DNA of 64,000 nucleotides, taken from the NCBI RefSeq assembly GCF_947258575.1, contig NZ_CAMYIV010000003.1, forward strand, positions 186,001 to 250,000. The letters run 5' to 3'. The DNA is from an uncultured Alcanivorax sp. Lineage in GTDB: Bacteria > Pseudomonadota > Gammaproteobacteria > Pseudomonadales > Alcanivoracaceae. How positions within the stretch are numbered: the stretch's first letter is position 1; each line of letters starts with the position of its first letter. Below the pieces are notes generated by a model. The model had not been told where the DNA came from. It searched no databases and was given only the letters and a program-made list of their open reading frames with translations. Below, piece by piece: positions 10,034-17,399 of this stretch. A program made the position numbers and the translations under genes.

Positions 10034-10960
10034 TCAGGAAGAAAACTGTTCGCGGTATTCTAGCAGCTGTTGGCGGGTAAGCATGAATACCCCGTGACCA
10101 CCGCGCTCGAATTCGAACCAGAAGAAGGGCACCTGCGGCCACTGGTTGACCATGGCTTCCCAGCTATTGCCCACCTCCACGATCAATACCCCGTGTTCGG
10201 TAAGCTTATCCGGGGCCTCACGCAGCAGGCGGCGGGTAAAGTCCAGGCCGTCATCGCCGGAGGCCAGCGCCAGTTCCGGTTCGTGGCGGTATTCATCCGG
10301 CAGGCTGGCCATATCCTGTGCGTCCACATAGGGCGGATTGGAGACGATCAGGTCGTAGGGGCCATCCACCTGGGCCAGGCCATCAGAATGCAGAGCTCTC
10401 ACCTGCCCTTCCAGGCCATGGCGGCGAATATTGTCTTCGCATACCGCCAGCGCCTCTTCACTGATATCGCTGCCGTCCACCCTCGCCTGCTCAAACGCGT
10501 AGGCACAGGCAATGGCAATACAGCCGCTGCCAGTACACAGATCCAGTACCGCATGGACCTGCTCAGGCTCCACCCAGGGCGTGAAGGATTGCTCGATCAG
10601 CTCCGCCAACGGCGAGCGTGGAATCAGGACGCGCTCGTCCACGTAAAAAGGTAGCCCGCAGAACCAGGCTTCATGGGTCAGATAAGGCACTGGCACCCGA
10701 TCGTTCACCCGCCGACACAGCAGGTCCAGGTAGTCACTGACTTCAGAGGGCAACAAACGGGCATCGAGAATGCGGGGATCGCTATTCAGCGGTAGTGACA
10801 AGGTGTGCATCAACAAGGCCAGCGCCTCGTCCCAGGGATCATCATTGCCGTGGCCAAAGAAAACCTCGCCGGCACGCAGGGCACTCTCACCAAAACGCAG
10901 GCAATCCCTGACTGTCTGCAGGGCAATAACGGCTTCTTTATGTTGTTGCGGGCTAATCAC
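10034..10960 (-). CDS. prmB: Ribosomal protein uL3 N5-glutamine methyltransferase
   Basis: PrmB methylates a glutamine of ribosomal protein L3 using S-adenosylmethionine. The 308-aa protein has the HemK/PrmB arrangement: a helical N-terminal domain, the SAM motif VLDLCTGSGCIAIA and the catalytic NPPY in VSNPPYVDAQD. The start is GTG at 10960, preceded at the right distance by GAGGAGG. The much longer open frame to 11329 gives an implausible leader, whereas 308 aa is the family's normal length. It lies upstream of aroC with 72 bases between. Confidence 0.93.
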   Translation of the reverse strand: MISPQQHKEAVIALQTVRDCLRFGESALRAGEVFFGHGNDDPWDEALALLMHTLSLPLNSDPRILDARLLPSEVSDYLDLLCRRVNDRVPVPYLTHEAWFCGLPFYVDERVLIPRSPLAELIEQSFTPWVEPEQVHAVLDLCTGSGCIAIACAYAFEQARVDGSDISEEALAVCEDNIRRHGLEGQVRALHSDGLAQVDGPYDLIVSNPPYVDAQDMASLPDEYRHEPELALASGDDGLDFTRRLLREAPDKLTEHGVLIVEVGNSWEAMVNQWPQVPFFWFEFERGGHGVFMLTRQQLLEYREQFSS

Positions 10961-11255
10961 GGCATCCTCCTCGAGCAGGCGGCGAAGATTAGCATAGAAT
11001 CCGCCATGAAAGCCTGCCAGACGGTAACTTGTTGGCCAGGAGACAGGTATGCTCGTTATCCTGGAAATGGTGTCAGTTAGCCGCAATATCGACATGACAG
11101 AATCAAGTGCCATCATTTCAGCGACAACAGGATTGCGTATAAACTGCGGGCTACCCTGAATGCCCCGGCAGCACTCACAGAGCATAAAGGCGCAGCCTGC
11201 AGCGCACGCTGAGAACACAAGAGGCTTGCCAACAGCCCGAGATGAAAGGTTAAGC

Positions 11256-11636
11256 ATGACTGCAGCTACGGTGTCACAAGACGGCCCCTTCACCCTGGTG
11301 GATCTGAAAAACGGCACCCTGGTGGACATGCGTGTGGAATTGTCGATCTATCGCCAGCGACTGACCCTGTTCAACATGAATCGTCAGCGCAAACAGCTTG
11401 CGATCTATGTAGGTCGCATCTGCGGGCTGGACTTTACCGCTGCCCGGTACGCCTGCGGTGAAGACTTCGAGCAGATTACTGAGGCCAAGGTATTGGTGCT
11501 GGAAAGTGTCCTCAACCGTACCTTTGCCAACATGATGCTGTCCCTGAACAAACCACAATTCCCGGTCTACGTGTGTGGCAGCCTGGCACAGGCCAAGGCA
11601 TGCCTGCAGGAAAATCACCCCCGGGAGGAACAGTGA
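11256..11636 (+). CDS. Conserved hypothetical protein upstream of the EVE-domain gene
   Basis: The 126-aa soluble protein has no signal peptide or membrane segment and I do not recognise its family. It contains a mixed beta/alpha pattern (GPFTLVDLKNGTLVDMRVEL, then a helical middle with ALEDFEQ-type charged segments). The ATG at 11256 has GAAAGG before it; an upstream in-frame start at 11160 would add 32 residues of poor quality. Its stop overlaps the GTG start of the next gene in a GTGA junction, so the two are probably translationally coupled. The 295 bases upstream, back to prmB, hold no other gene I can support. Confidence 0.7.
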   Translation: MTAATVSQDGPFTLVDLKNGTLVDMRVELSIYRQRLTLFNMNRQRKQLAIYVGRICGLDFTAARYACGEDFEQITEAKVLVLESVLNRTFANMMLSLNKPQFPVYVCGSLAQAKACLQENHPREEQ

Positions 11637-12112
11637 GCGCGATCTGGTTACTGAAAACCGAACCCGACACCTTTTCCATTGATGACCTGCGTGCCTGCAC
11701 TGACGGCACCAGCGGCTGGGACGGCGTGCGCAATTACCAGGCGCGCAATCGTCTGCGCGACGAGATGCACGAAGGTGATTGCGTGCTGATCTATCACTCC
11801 AGTTGCGCGCAACCGGCCATTGTCGGCGAAGCCTGCGTGGTCAGTGCCCCCTACCCGGACCCCAGCCAGTTTGAAGAAGACTCAGCCGGGTTCGACAAGC
11901 GCAGCAGCCGCGAACAACCACGCTGGTATCAGGTGGATATCCGTTATCTGTGTACCTATCCGCAACCCCTGTCGCTGAAAACCCTTCGTCAGTACGCTGA
12001 ATTTGCTGATATGGAACTGGTTGTTCGCCCTCGCCTGTCGGTACAGAAAGTCACCGAACGTCAGTTTCAGCGAGTCCAGCAGCTCTGTATGCCGGAAAAC
12101 ATCAGCGCCTGA
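11633..12112 (+). CDS. EVE domain-containing protein
   Basis: This 159-aa protein is a single EVE domain (PUA-like fold) of the thymocyte nuclear protein 1 type. The hallmarks are the start IWLLKTEPDTFSIDDL, then WDGVRNYQARNRLRD, and GDCVLIYHSS. EVE domains bind modified bases in nucleic acid. The start is GTG at 11633, with GGGAGG seven bases before it, overlapping the preceding stop. The target modification is unknown, and no restriction or modification gene is near. Confidence 0.88.
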   Translation: MSAIWLLKTEPDTFSIDDLRACTDGTSGWDGVRNYQARNRLRDEMHEGDCVLIYHSSCAQPAIVGEACVVSAPYPDPSQFEEDSAGFDKRSSREQPRWYQVDIRYLCTYPQPLSLKTLRQYAEFADMELVVRPRLSVQKVTERQFQRVQQLCMPENISA

Positions 12113-12128
12113 CAGGCAAGCGAACCAG

Positions 12129-12147
12129 TGCGGTGCACAGTGCCGCA
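12129..12147. promoter_or_regulatory. Dyad upstream of the sigma-54 promoter, possible NtrC-type site
   Basis: TGCGG and CCGCA flank a 9-base GC-rich core, about 85 bases upstream of the -24 element of the amt promoter. The position suits an enhancer for NtrC, whose sites have GCAC/GTGC half-sites. The match is only partial. Confidence 0.35.
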
Positions 12148-12230
12148 CCATTGCAAGACTTCGCCCCAAAACCGCGCAGGCAGATACGAAAAAAGCACGA
12201 CATCACCGCGGATACCCTCTCTCACCGGCT

Positions 12231-12246
12231 TGGCACAACGGTTGCA
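12231..12246 (+). promoter_or_regulatory. Sigma-54 (-24/-12) promoter of the ammonium transporter gene
   Basis: TGGCAC-N5-TTGCA is an exact match to the sigma-54 consensus, ending 39 bases before the amt start. Nitrogen-limited, NtrC-activated transcription of an ammonium transporter from RpoN is well established in other proteobacteria, so the site fits the gene. Confidence 0.85.
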
Positions 12247-12285
12247 ATTGCCTCTTCGTCACTACTCACGAATGGGGTTCATACC

Positions 12286-13581
12286 ATGCCACAGCGCCGC
12301 TTACCCTGGTTTGCCTTACTGCTTCTCCCCGGCCTGGCCAGGGCGGATTCGCTCAGTGCCGTTGATACGGTCTGGATTGCCGTGGCTGCCGCCCTGGTGT
12401 TCTTCATGCAAGCGGGCTTCGCCCTGCTGGAAAGTGGCATGAGCCGCGCCAAGAATGCACTTAACGTGGTGATGAAAAACTACATGGACTTGTGCGTGGG
12501 CACCCTGGTGTTCTGGGCTGTGGGGTTTGGCGTGATGTTCGGCACCAGTAGCACCGGCTGGTTTGGTGAAGACCAGTTCATGCTCAGCCACGCCGACGGC
12601 AGCACCTGGGCCATGCTGCTGTTCCAGATCATGTTTGCTGCCACCGCCGCTACCATCGCCTCCGGCGCCATGGCAGAACGCACCCGTTACGTTGGCTACC
12701 TGTGCGGGGCCATTGTCATTACCGGGCTGATCTATCCGCTCTACGGCCACTGGGCCTGGAACAGTGAGGGTTGGCTGGCCAAACTCGGCTTTATTGATTT
12801 TGCCGGTTCTACGGTGGTGCACAGCATCGGCGGCTGGTGCGCCCTGGCCGGCGTGTTGGTGGTTGGCCCACGACTGGGCCGCTTTGACCGTCACGGCCAG
12901 CCCCGTACCATCCCGGGGCATAACCTGTCCTACGTGGCCCTGGGTGGTTTTATCCTCTGGTTCGGCTGGTTCGGTTTCAATGGCGGCTCCACCCTGGCTG
13001 CCAGCGTGGATATTGCCAAGGTGAACCTGAATACCCAACTTGCCGCCGCCGCCGGCGCGGTGGGCAGCGTGATCTACCGCATGGTCAGCCGCCGACCGAT
13101 TCTGTTGACGGAAACCGTTAACGGCAGCCTGGCTGGTCTGGTGGCAGTCACCGCCGGCTGCGCCGTGATGACCCCTGGCTTTGCTGTCCTCACCGGCCTG
13201 GTCGCCGGCGCGCTGGCAGCTTTCGGGGCGAGAATGTTGCTGGCGTTGCGTCTCGATGATGTGGTCGGCGCGGTGCCGGTACATGCCTTCGCCGGTGCCT
13301 GGGGCACCCTGGCCGCTGGCCTGTTCTATGATGGCGACCTGTTCAACCCGGAACGGATTACCGTGCAGCTGCTGGGCATCGTGGTGGCATTTGGCTGGGC
13401 CTTCTTCACTGCCCTGGTGATGTACATGCTGGTGTCGCTACTCACTGGCCTGCGGGCACCGGCCCTGCATGAACAACGTGGCCTGGACCTGAGCGAACAT
13501 GCGGAAAGCGGCTATCCGGAGTTCCCCCAGAACACGCTCTACAACAGTGAACTGACCCGCTCGGCGGAGTCTCGTCCATGA
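12286..13581 (+). CDS. amtB: Ammonium transporter, Amt/MEP/Rh family
   Basis: The 431-aa protein begins with a cleavable signal peptide (LLLLPGLARADS) and has the eleven-helix Amt pattern. FFMQAGFALLESG lies in helix 1, and the twin-histidine pore residues lie in STVVHSIGG and VPVHAFAGAWG. The ATG at 12286 was chosen because the signal peptide starts there; the longer frame adds 51 non-homologous residues. Unlike the usual arrangement, no glnK precedes it; the neighbours are an EVE gene and an unknown downstream gene that overlaps by four bases. The sigma-54 promoter upstream implies nitrogen control. Confidence 0.93.
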   Translation: MPQRRLPWFALLLLPGLARADSLSAVDTVWIAVAAALVFFMQAGFALLESGMSRAKNALNVVMKNYMDLCVGTLVFWAVGFGVMFGTSSTGWFGEDQFMLSHADGSTWAMLLFQIMFAATAATIASGAMAERTRYVGYLCGAIVITGLIYPLYGHWAWNSEGWLAKLGFIDFAGSTVVHSIGGWCALAGVLVVGPRLGRFDRHGQPRTIPGHNLSYVALGGFILWFGWFGFNGGSTLAASVDIAKVNLNTQLAAAAGAVGSVIYRMVSRRPILLTETVNGSLAGLVAVTAGCAVMTPGFAVLTGLVAGALAAFGARMLLALRLDDVVGAVPVHAFAGAWGTLAAGLFYDGDLFNPERITVQLLGIVVAFGWAFFTALVMYMLVSLLTGLRAPALHEQRGLDLSEHAESGYPEFPQNTLYNSELTRSAESRP

Positions 13582-14195
13582 GCCAGGAACTTCAACGTCG
13601 TCGGCGTGCCATCGCCACCGGGCTAACGCCCTACATGAACGAACCTCTGCTGCTGGAGGCAATCAGCCTCTGGCAACAAACCTATGCCGAACGCCCTCGT
13701 TTTTCCCTGCAGGGTTTTGTCAGTGAGCTGTGCCAGTTGTTCGACCTGGGTGAGCGCCGGCATCAGATCCATATGAGCCTGGTGCAGGCCATGACTCTGT
13801 CGGAACAGGAACTGGCCGACGATCCGCTGGCCGAAAGCGATGACAATCCCGCCCGGGAACACCCCTGCAGCCAGGCTTTCGAGCTGATCATGCGCGCGCT
13901 GTGGCAAGGCATCGGTGCCCGGGCCGCCAGCCAGTTACGCCTGGACCTGGCGGCCCAGCTTCGCAGCAACGAGATCGGCGCGGAAATTCGCCTGACCATG
14001 GAATACTGGTTGCAAGCTCCGGAACGCCCCCTGGCACCGCTGGCCCTGAACGCCCTGCGCGATCAACTGAATCGGACCTATGTACTCCTCTGCGAACGCC
14101 TTGGCCCGGTGGAAGCGGACCAGCACCTGAAAGCGGCTTACCAGGAAAGTCTGCGCACGGCGCCTAATCCGGCCGCCCTGCGCCAGCTGCTGTGA
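13578..14195 (+). CDS. Hypothetical protein translationally coupled to the ammonium transporter
   Basis: This 205-aa soluble, largely helical protein is of unknown family. Its ATG overlaps the amt stop (ATGA), so it is almost certainly co-translated. No signal peptide, membrane segment or DNA-binding motif is evident. An Asp/Glu-rich loop lies near residues 75-95 (about AESDDNPAREH). The position suggests a role tied to nitrogen supply, but nothing in the sequence proves this. Confidence 0.7.
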   Translation: MSQELQRRRRAIATGLTPYMNEPLLLEAISLWQQTYAERPRFSLQGFVSELCQLFDLGERRHQIHMSLVQAMTLSEQELADDPLAESDDNPAREHPCSQAFELIMRALWQGIGARAASQLRLDLAAQLRSNEIGAEIRLTMEYWLQAPERPLAPLALNALRDQLNRTYVLLCERLGPVEADQHLKAAYQESLRTAPNPAALRQLL

Positions 14196-14295
14196 CATTT
14201 TCCTGCCATTTCAGCCATGTGACACCAGAGAGGATCAGGTAGTCTTGTAACCCTGTTCGCGCGTTGAGTCATAACAACAGCCGATAGGGACGACC

Positions 14296-15624
14296 ATGAA
14301 ACTGCATCACCAGATCTTTATTGCCATGTTGGCCGGCGCCCTTGTCGGCAGTCTGACCGCTGAGACCAGCACCTTGTTCGGAGTACCGGTATTGGCCGGT
14401 TACGACCTGGTGGGCAGTCTGTTCATCAATGGCTTGAAAATGGTGGTCGTGCCCCTGATTGTCACCGCCATCATCAACGGCATGACCAGCGTCGGGGATG
14501 GCAAGAACCTGGGGCGCATGGGACTGAAGACGGTGGCTCTGTACATGACCACCACCGTGGTCGCGGTGACCATCGGGCTGATTGTCGTCAATCTGTTCAG
14601 CCCCGGAGTGATCGACGGCCAACCGGCCCGAGACCTACTGGGCCTGGCCAGTGATACCGAGGCCGTGCTGGCCGGCATCGAAGGGCGAGGCGCCGGGGAT
14701 TTCACCCAGATCCTGATGCAGATGCTGCCTCCCAACCTGATTGCTGCCGCTGCCGATGGGCAAATGCTTGGCCTTATCGTGTTCGCCCTGTTGTTCGGCT
14801 ATTTTCTACGTACCGAGCGTAATGATGCCGGCCGCAGTCTGCGTGATCTGATTGAGGGGATTTATCAGGTGGTGATGAAAATCACCATGCTGGTTATTCG
14901 CTTCACACCGTTGGGGGTGTTCGCCCTGATTGCCGCCACGGTGACCCGCACCGGCCTTGATGCCATTGAGCCGCTGGCCTGGTTTTTCGTTTCGGTGGTC
15001 GTCGCACTCACCCTGCATGCCTTTGTTTTTATGCCGGCACTGGTGTTTTTCCTGGCCCGACGCTCACCGTTTCGGCACATCCAGGCCATGACACCGGCCC
15101 TGCTCACCGCTTTTTCCTCGGCCAGCTCCGCAGCTACCCTGCCGTTGACCATGGAATGCGTGCAGAACCGTGCCGGGGTATCACAACGGAGCAGCAGCTT
15201 CGTGCTGCCACTGGGGGCTACCGTCAACATGGACGGCACCGCTCTCTATGAGTGCGTGGCAGCCATGTTTATCGCCCAGGCCTATGGCATGGACCTGTCC
15301 CTGGCAACACAATTCATGATCGTGATAACCGCAGTGCTCACCTCCATCGGCGTGGCCAGTATTCCGGCCGCTTCCCTGGTGGCAATCACCGTAATACTGG
15401 CCGCCATCGGTCTACCGGCGGAAGCCATCGGCCTGATTCTGGTCACCGACCGGCTACTGGACATGTTCCGCACCGCGGTCAACGTCTGGGGCGACAGTGT
15501 GGTCACCGTGGTGCTGGCACGCAGCGAAGGGGAAGAACAGGTGTTGCAGAGGCCGGTAGCCGACGCAGAGAGAATGGCGCAGGCGGCAAGCGCCCACGCC
15601 GGGCAAGGTCAAACTGACAGGTGA
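14296..15624 (+). CDS. Dicarboxylate/amino acid:cation symporter (DAACS, GltP-like)
   Basis: The 442-aa polytopic protein belongs to the SLC1/GltP family of sodium- or proton-coupled uptake systems for glutamate, aspartate or C4-dicarboxylates. Diagnostic parts are GLKMVVVPLIVTAIINGM, the serine-rich re-entrant loop TAFSSASSAATLPLTMEC, the NMDGTALYE motif in helix 7, and a second re-entrant loop near SIGVASIPAASLV. The C-terminal 30 residues are hydrophilic. The 3' end overlaps the convergent 69-aa gene by 16 bases. The exact substrate cannot be told from sequence. Confidence 0.92.
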   Translation: MKLHHQIFIAMLAGALVGSLTAETSTLFGVPVLAGYDLVGSLFINGLKMVVVPLIVTAIINGMTSVGDGKNLGRMGLKTVALYMTTTVVAVTIGLIVVNLFSPGVIDGQPARDLLGLASDTEAVLAGIEGRGAGDFTQILMQMLPPNLIAAAADGQMLGLIVFALLFGYFLRTERNDAGRSLRDLIEGIYQVVMKITMLVIRFTPLGVFALIAATVTRTGLDAIEPLAWFFVSVVVALTLHAFVFMPALVFFLARRSPFRHIQAMTPALLTAFSSASSAATLPLTMECVQNRAGVSQRSSSFVLPLGATVNMDGTALYECVAAMFIAQAYGMDLSLATQFMIVITAVLTSIGVASIPAASLVAITVILAAIGLPAEAIGLILVTDRLLDMFRTAVNVWGDSVVTVVLARSEGEEQVLQRPVADAERMAQAASAHAGQGQTDR

Positions 15625-15818
15625 TGGTCGCGGTTGTCCCAGTCACGCTTGATGGCCACCGCCGCACTGCCAACGACCGGCACCATGGCGGCAAACGCCA
15701 GCATGGCCGGGAACAGATTTTTCCCCTGATCGGCCAGACCGGCTACCATCAGCACGGTGAACAGAACAGCCACAACCAGAGCGAAAATGTCTTTACTGAT
15801 ACGAGAGATAGTAGTCAT
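15609..15818 (-). CDS. 69-aa two-helix inner-membrane protein of unknown function
   Basis: The protein has a basic N-terminus (MTTISRISKDIF), two hydrophobic helices (about 12-28 and 36-55) separated by a short polar loop, and a charged C-terminus. A strong ribosome-binding site, GAGGAGCG, precedes the ATG at 15818. Its 3' end overlaps the convergent symporter gene by 16 bases. It diverges from the SDR gene and shares the two palindromic operators between them. Confidence 0.72.
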   Translation of the reverse strand: MTTISRISKDIFALVVAVLFTVLMVAGLADQGKNLFPAMLAFAAMVPVVGSAAVAIKRDWDNRDHHLSV

Positions 15819-15844
15819 GGGAAACGCTCCTCTTAAATTGTTTT

Positions 15845-15862
15845 AGTGAACACATGTTAACT
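15845..15862. promoter_or_regulatory. Palindromic operator 1, DesT/FabR-like
   Basis: AGTGAACACATGTTAACT is an imperfect palindrome with the form AGTGAAC-N4-GTTnACT. This is the form reported for the TetR-family fatty-acid regulator DesT of Pseudomonas aeruginosa. It lies 26 bases from the start codon of the 69-aa membrane protein gene. Confidence 0.65.
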
Positions 15863-15875
15863 CACAAGAATAGAA

Positions 15876-15893
15876 AGTCAACACCTGTTCACT
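15876..15893. promoter_or_regulatory. Palindromic operator 2, DesT/FabR-like
   Basis: AGTCAACACCTGTTCACT reads AGTGAAC-N4-GTTGACT on the other strand, an exact fit to the DesT half-sites. Its centre is 31 bases from that of operator 1, close to three helical turns. It lies 26 bases from the TTG start of the SDR gene, mirroring operator 1. Confidence 0.68.
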
Positions 15894-15919
15894 TTCAGTG
15901 ATTATTTCCCGGAGATCCC

Positions 15920-16720
15920 TTGAAACATCAGCCTACCCTGCTTATCAGCAATGCCTGCTCCGAACTTGGTCAGGCCCTGGTCAGTGACGCTGCCGAGCAT
16001 TTTCGGGTGGCCCTGGCAGACGCTGATGGGCAGCTCGGAAACCAGCTGTGTGCCAACCTGCACGGCGCTGGTCGAGAAGCCCTTTTTCTGGATTGTCTTC
16101 CCGGCAGTGCCCGCGACCGTCAACGGGGTGTAGAACGAGTGCTACGTCGCTGGCAACAGTTGGATACCGTGATCAGCTTGCCCGCACCACTGACCCTCGG
16201 CCCTTTCGAGGCGACCCAGACAGCACACTGGCAGCGGGTGCTGGACGAGCAACTAATGGATACGGTGAACTTGTGCCAGAGCGCGATCAGCGCCATGCAC
16301 CGCCAGGAACAAGGGGGCCGGATTCTCAATGTGGTGCCGGAATACGGCATCCTGCCAGGGCCTTTGGCTAGCGCCCAGAGCGCTGCCAGCGCCGCCATCG
16401 TGGCCCTGGGAGAAAGCCTGCACAGTGAGTTGCACAGTAGTTGTATCAGGGTGACCACCCTGGTGATCCCCCTGTATCAGGAGCAGGCCAGCAGCCTGTG
16501 CGCCACCGACCCGCTTAGCGACGCCCGCTTCCAGCGCAAGATTGCTCGCAGCCCGGTCAGCCGAGAGGAGCTCAGCCAGCAAATCCTGAATGCCCTGGAC
16601 AGTGATAACGCTCTGCACATCGCCTCCGGCTATACCCGGGCCAAATGGCGCCGCAAACGCTGGTTCAGAAAGCGCTGGGAGCGAGCCTTGCGGGAGTTAG
16701 GGGCGAGGTATCGGCGTTAA
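15920..16720 (+). CDS. SDR-family protein with degenerate active site
   Basis: The 266-aa protein has the length and secondary structure of a classical short-chain dehydrogenase/reductase. The cofactor glycine motif TGxxxGxG is replaced by SNACSELG, and the region around GGRILNVVPEYG followed by SAQSAASAAIVALGESL shows Gln and Ser where the catalytic Tyr and Lys (YxxxK) should be. It may therefore bind a ligand or act as a pseudoenzyme. The C-terminus is very basic (AKWRRKRWFRKRWERAL), suggesting membrane-surface or nucleic acid contact. The start is TTG at 15920, supported by GGAG eight bases upstream. It shares a divergent regulatory region with the 69-aa membrane protein. Confidence 0.72.
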   Translation: MKHQPTLLISNACSELGQALVSDAAEHFRVALADADGQLGNQLCANLHGAGREALFLDCLPGSARDRQRGVERVLRRWQQLDTVISLPAPLTLGPFEATQTAHWQRVLDEQLMDTVNLCQSAISAMHRQEQGGRILNVVPEYGILPGPLASAQSAASAAIVALGESLHSELHSSCIRVTTLVIPLYQEQASSLCATDPLSDARFQRKIARSPVSREELSQQILNALDSDNALHIASGYTRAKWRRKRWFRKRWERALRELGARYRR

Positions 16721-16734
16721 GAGCGAAAGACTGG

Positions 16735-16875
16735 TTTCACCACAGAGGGCACAGGGGGCACTGAGAAAGATCAACAGCCCTGCCCGTCCCTCGCCGCTTT
16801 CCACTTTGCCCGCGATAACATCGCAGTCATAGCTCGATTTTCACTCAGTGTTCCCTGTGCCCTCTGTGGTAAAAA
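16735..16875. repeat. Inverted-repeat element with 9-bp periodic CACAGAGGG arms, copy 1
   Basis: The left arm (16736-16768) reads CACAGAGGG CACAGGGGG CACTGAGAA. The right arm (16838-16875) is its inverse: CTCAGTGTT CCCTGTGCC CTCTGTGGT. The arms are three imperfect 9-bp units each, around about 70 bases of unique sequence. A second copy lies at 46533-46703. It fills the gap between the SDR and DUF2505 genes, which converge. Confidence 0.85.
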
Positions 16876-16889
16876 CTATTACAGCCACA

Positions 16890-17399
16890 TCAGGCAAACT
16901 GCTCTACGTAACGCAGCGTATGCCGGTAATCGCCTGCCAGAGCATCGTCGATTTTCGGCGCTACCAGATCCACCAGTTTCCTGCCCACCAGGGGAACCGA
17001 TGAGGTAATTTCCACCTGGGTTTGCTGGATGGACTGGGACTCACCGTCGGCCTCGAGCCGCATGGTGCCACTGATTTTCATCGGCACATTGCCAAGTTGA
17101 AAGCGATAGCGGGCCTGATAGCAACCCGCCCGGCCGGTGGCTTGCCACAGGAATTCCGTCAACAGGTCAGCCTGACTGGGCAGCAAACGCCGCGCAAATG
17201 ACGGCACCTTGTCGGTGCGAATCTGTATCGGCTGCACGATCTGTATCAGCAGACCTTCTCCCGTCTCCTGGAAGGCCTGGAAACTGTAGTCATTTACTTT
17301 GCCCCATTCGAACCGTTGTTCGAAATAAGCCTTGCTGGTGAGAATCTCATAAAGCCGGTCCACGCCGACGGGAAATTCCCGGTCAACCATTACCTTCAT
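16890..17399 (-). CDS. DUF2505 (SRPBCC-like) family protein
   Basis: This 169-aa protein matches the DUF2505 pattern, a START/SRPBCC-like fold: FPVGVDRLYEILTSKAYFEQR at the start, the central beta strands and VPLVGRKLVDLVAPKIDDALAGDY at the end. The fold binds hydrophobic ligands; no function is established for the family. Its ATG overlaps the stop of the response-regulator gene upstream (ATGA), so it is the third gene of a coupled unit: hydrolase, regulator, DUF2505. Confidence 0.78.
   Translation of the reverse strand: MKVMVDREFPVGVDRLYEILTSKAYFEQRFEWGKVNDYSFQAFQETGEGLLIQIVQPIQIRTDKVPSFARRLLPSQADLLTEFLWQATGRAGCYQARYRFQLGNVPMKISGTMRLEADGESQSIQQTQVEITSSVPLVGRKLVDLVAPKIDDALAGDYRHTLRYVEQFA

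Noticed and set aside
12133-12285. N-terminal 51-codon extension of amtB
   Set aside because: It contains the sigma-54 promoter and lies before the signal peptide, so it is not translated as part of Amt.
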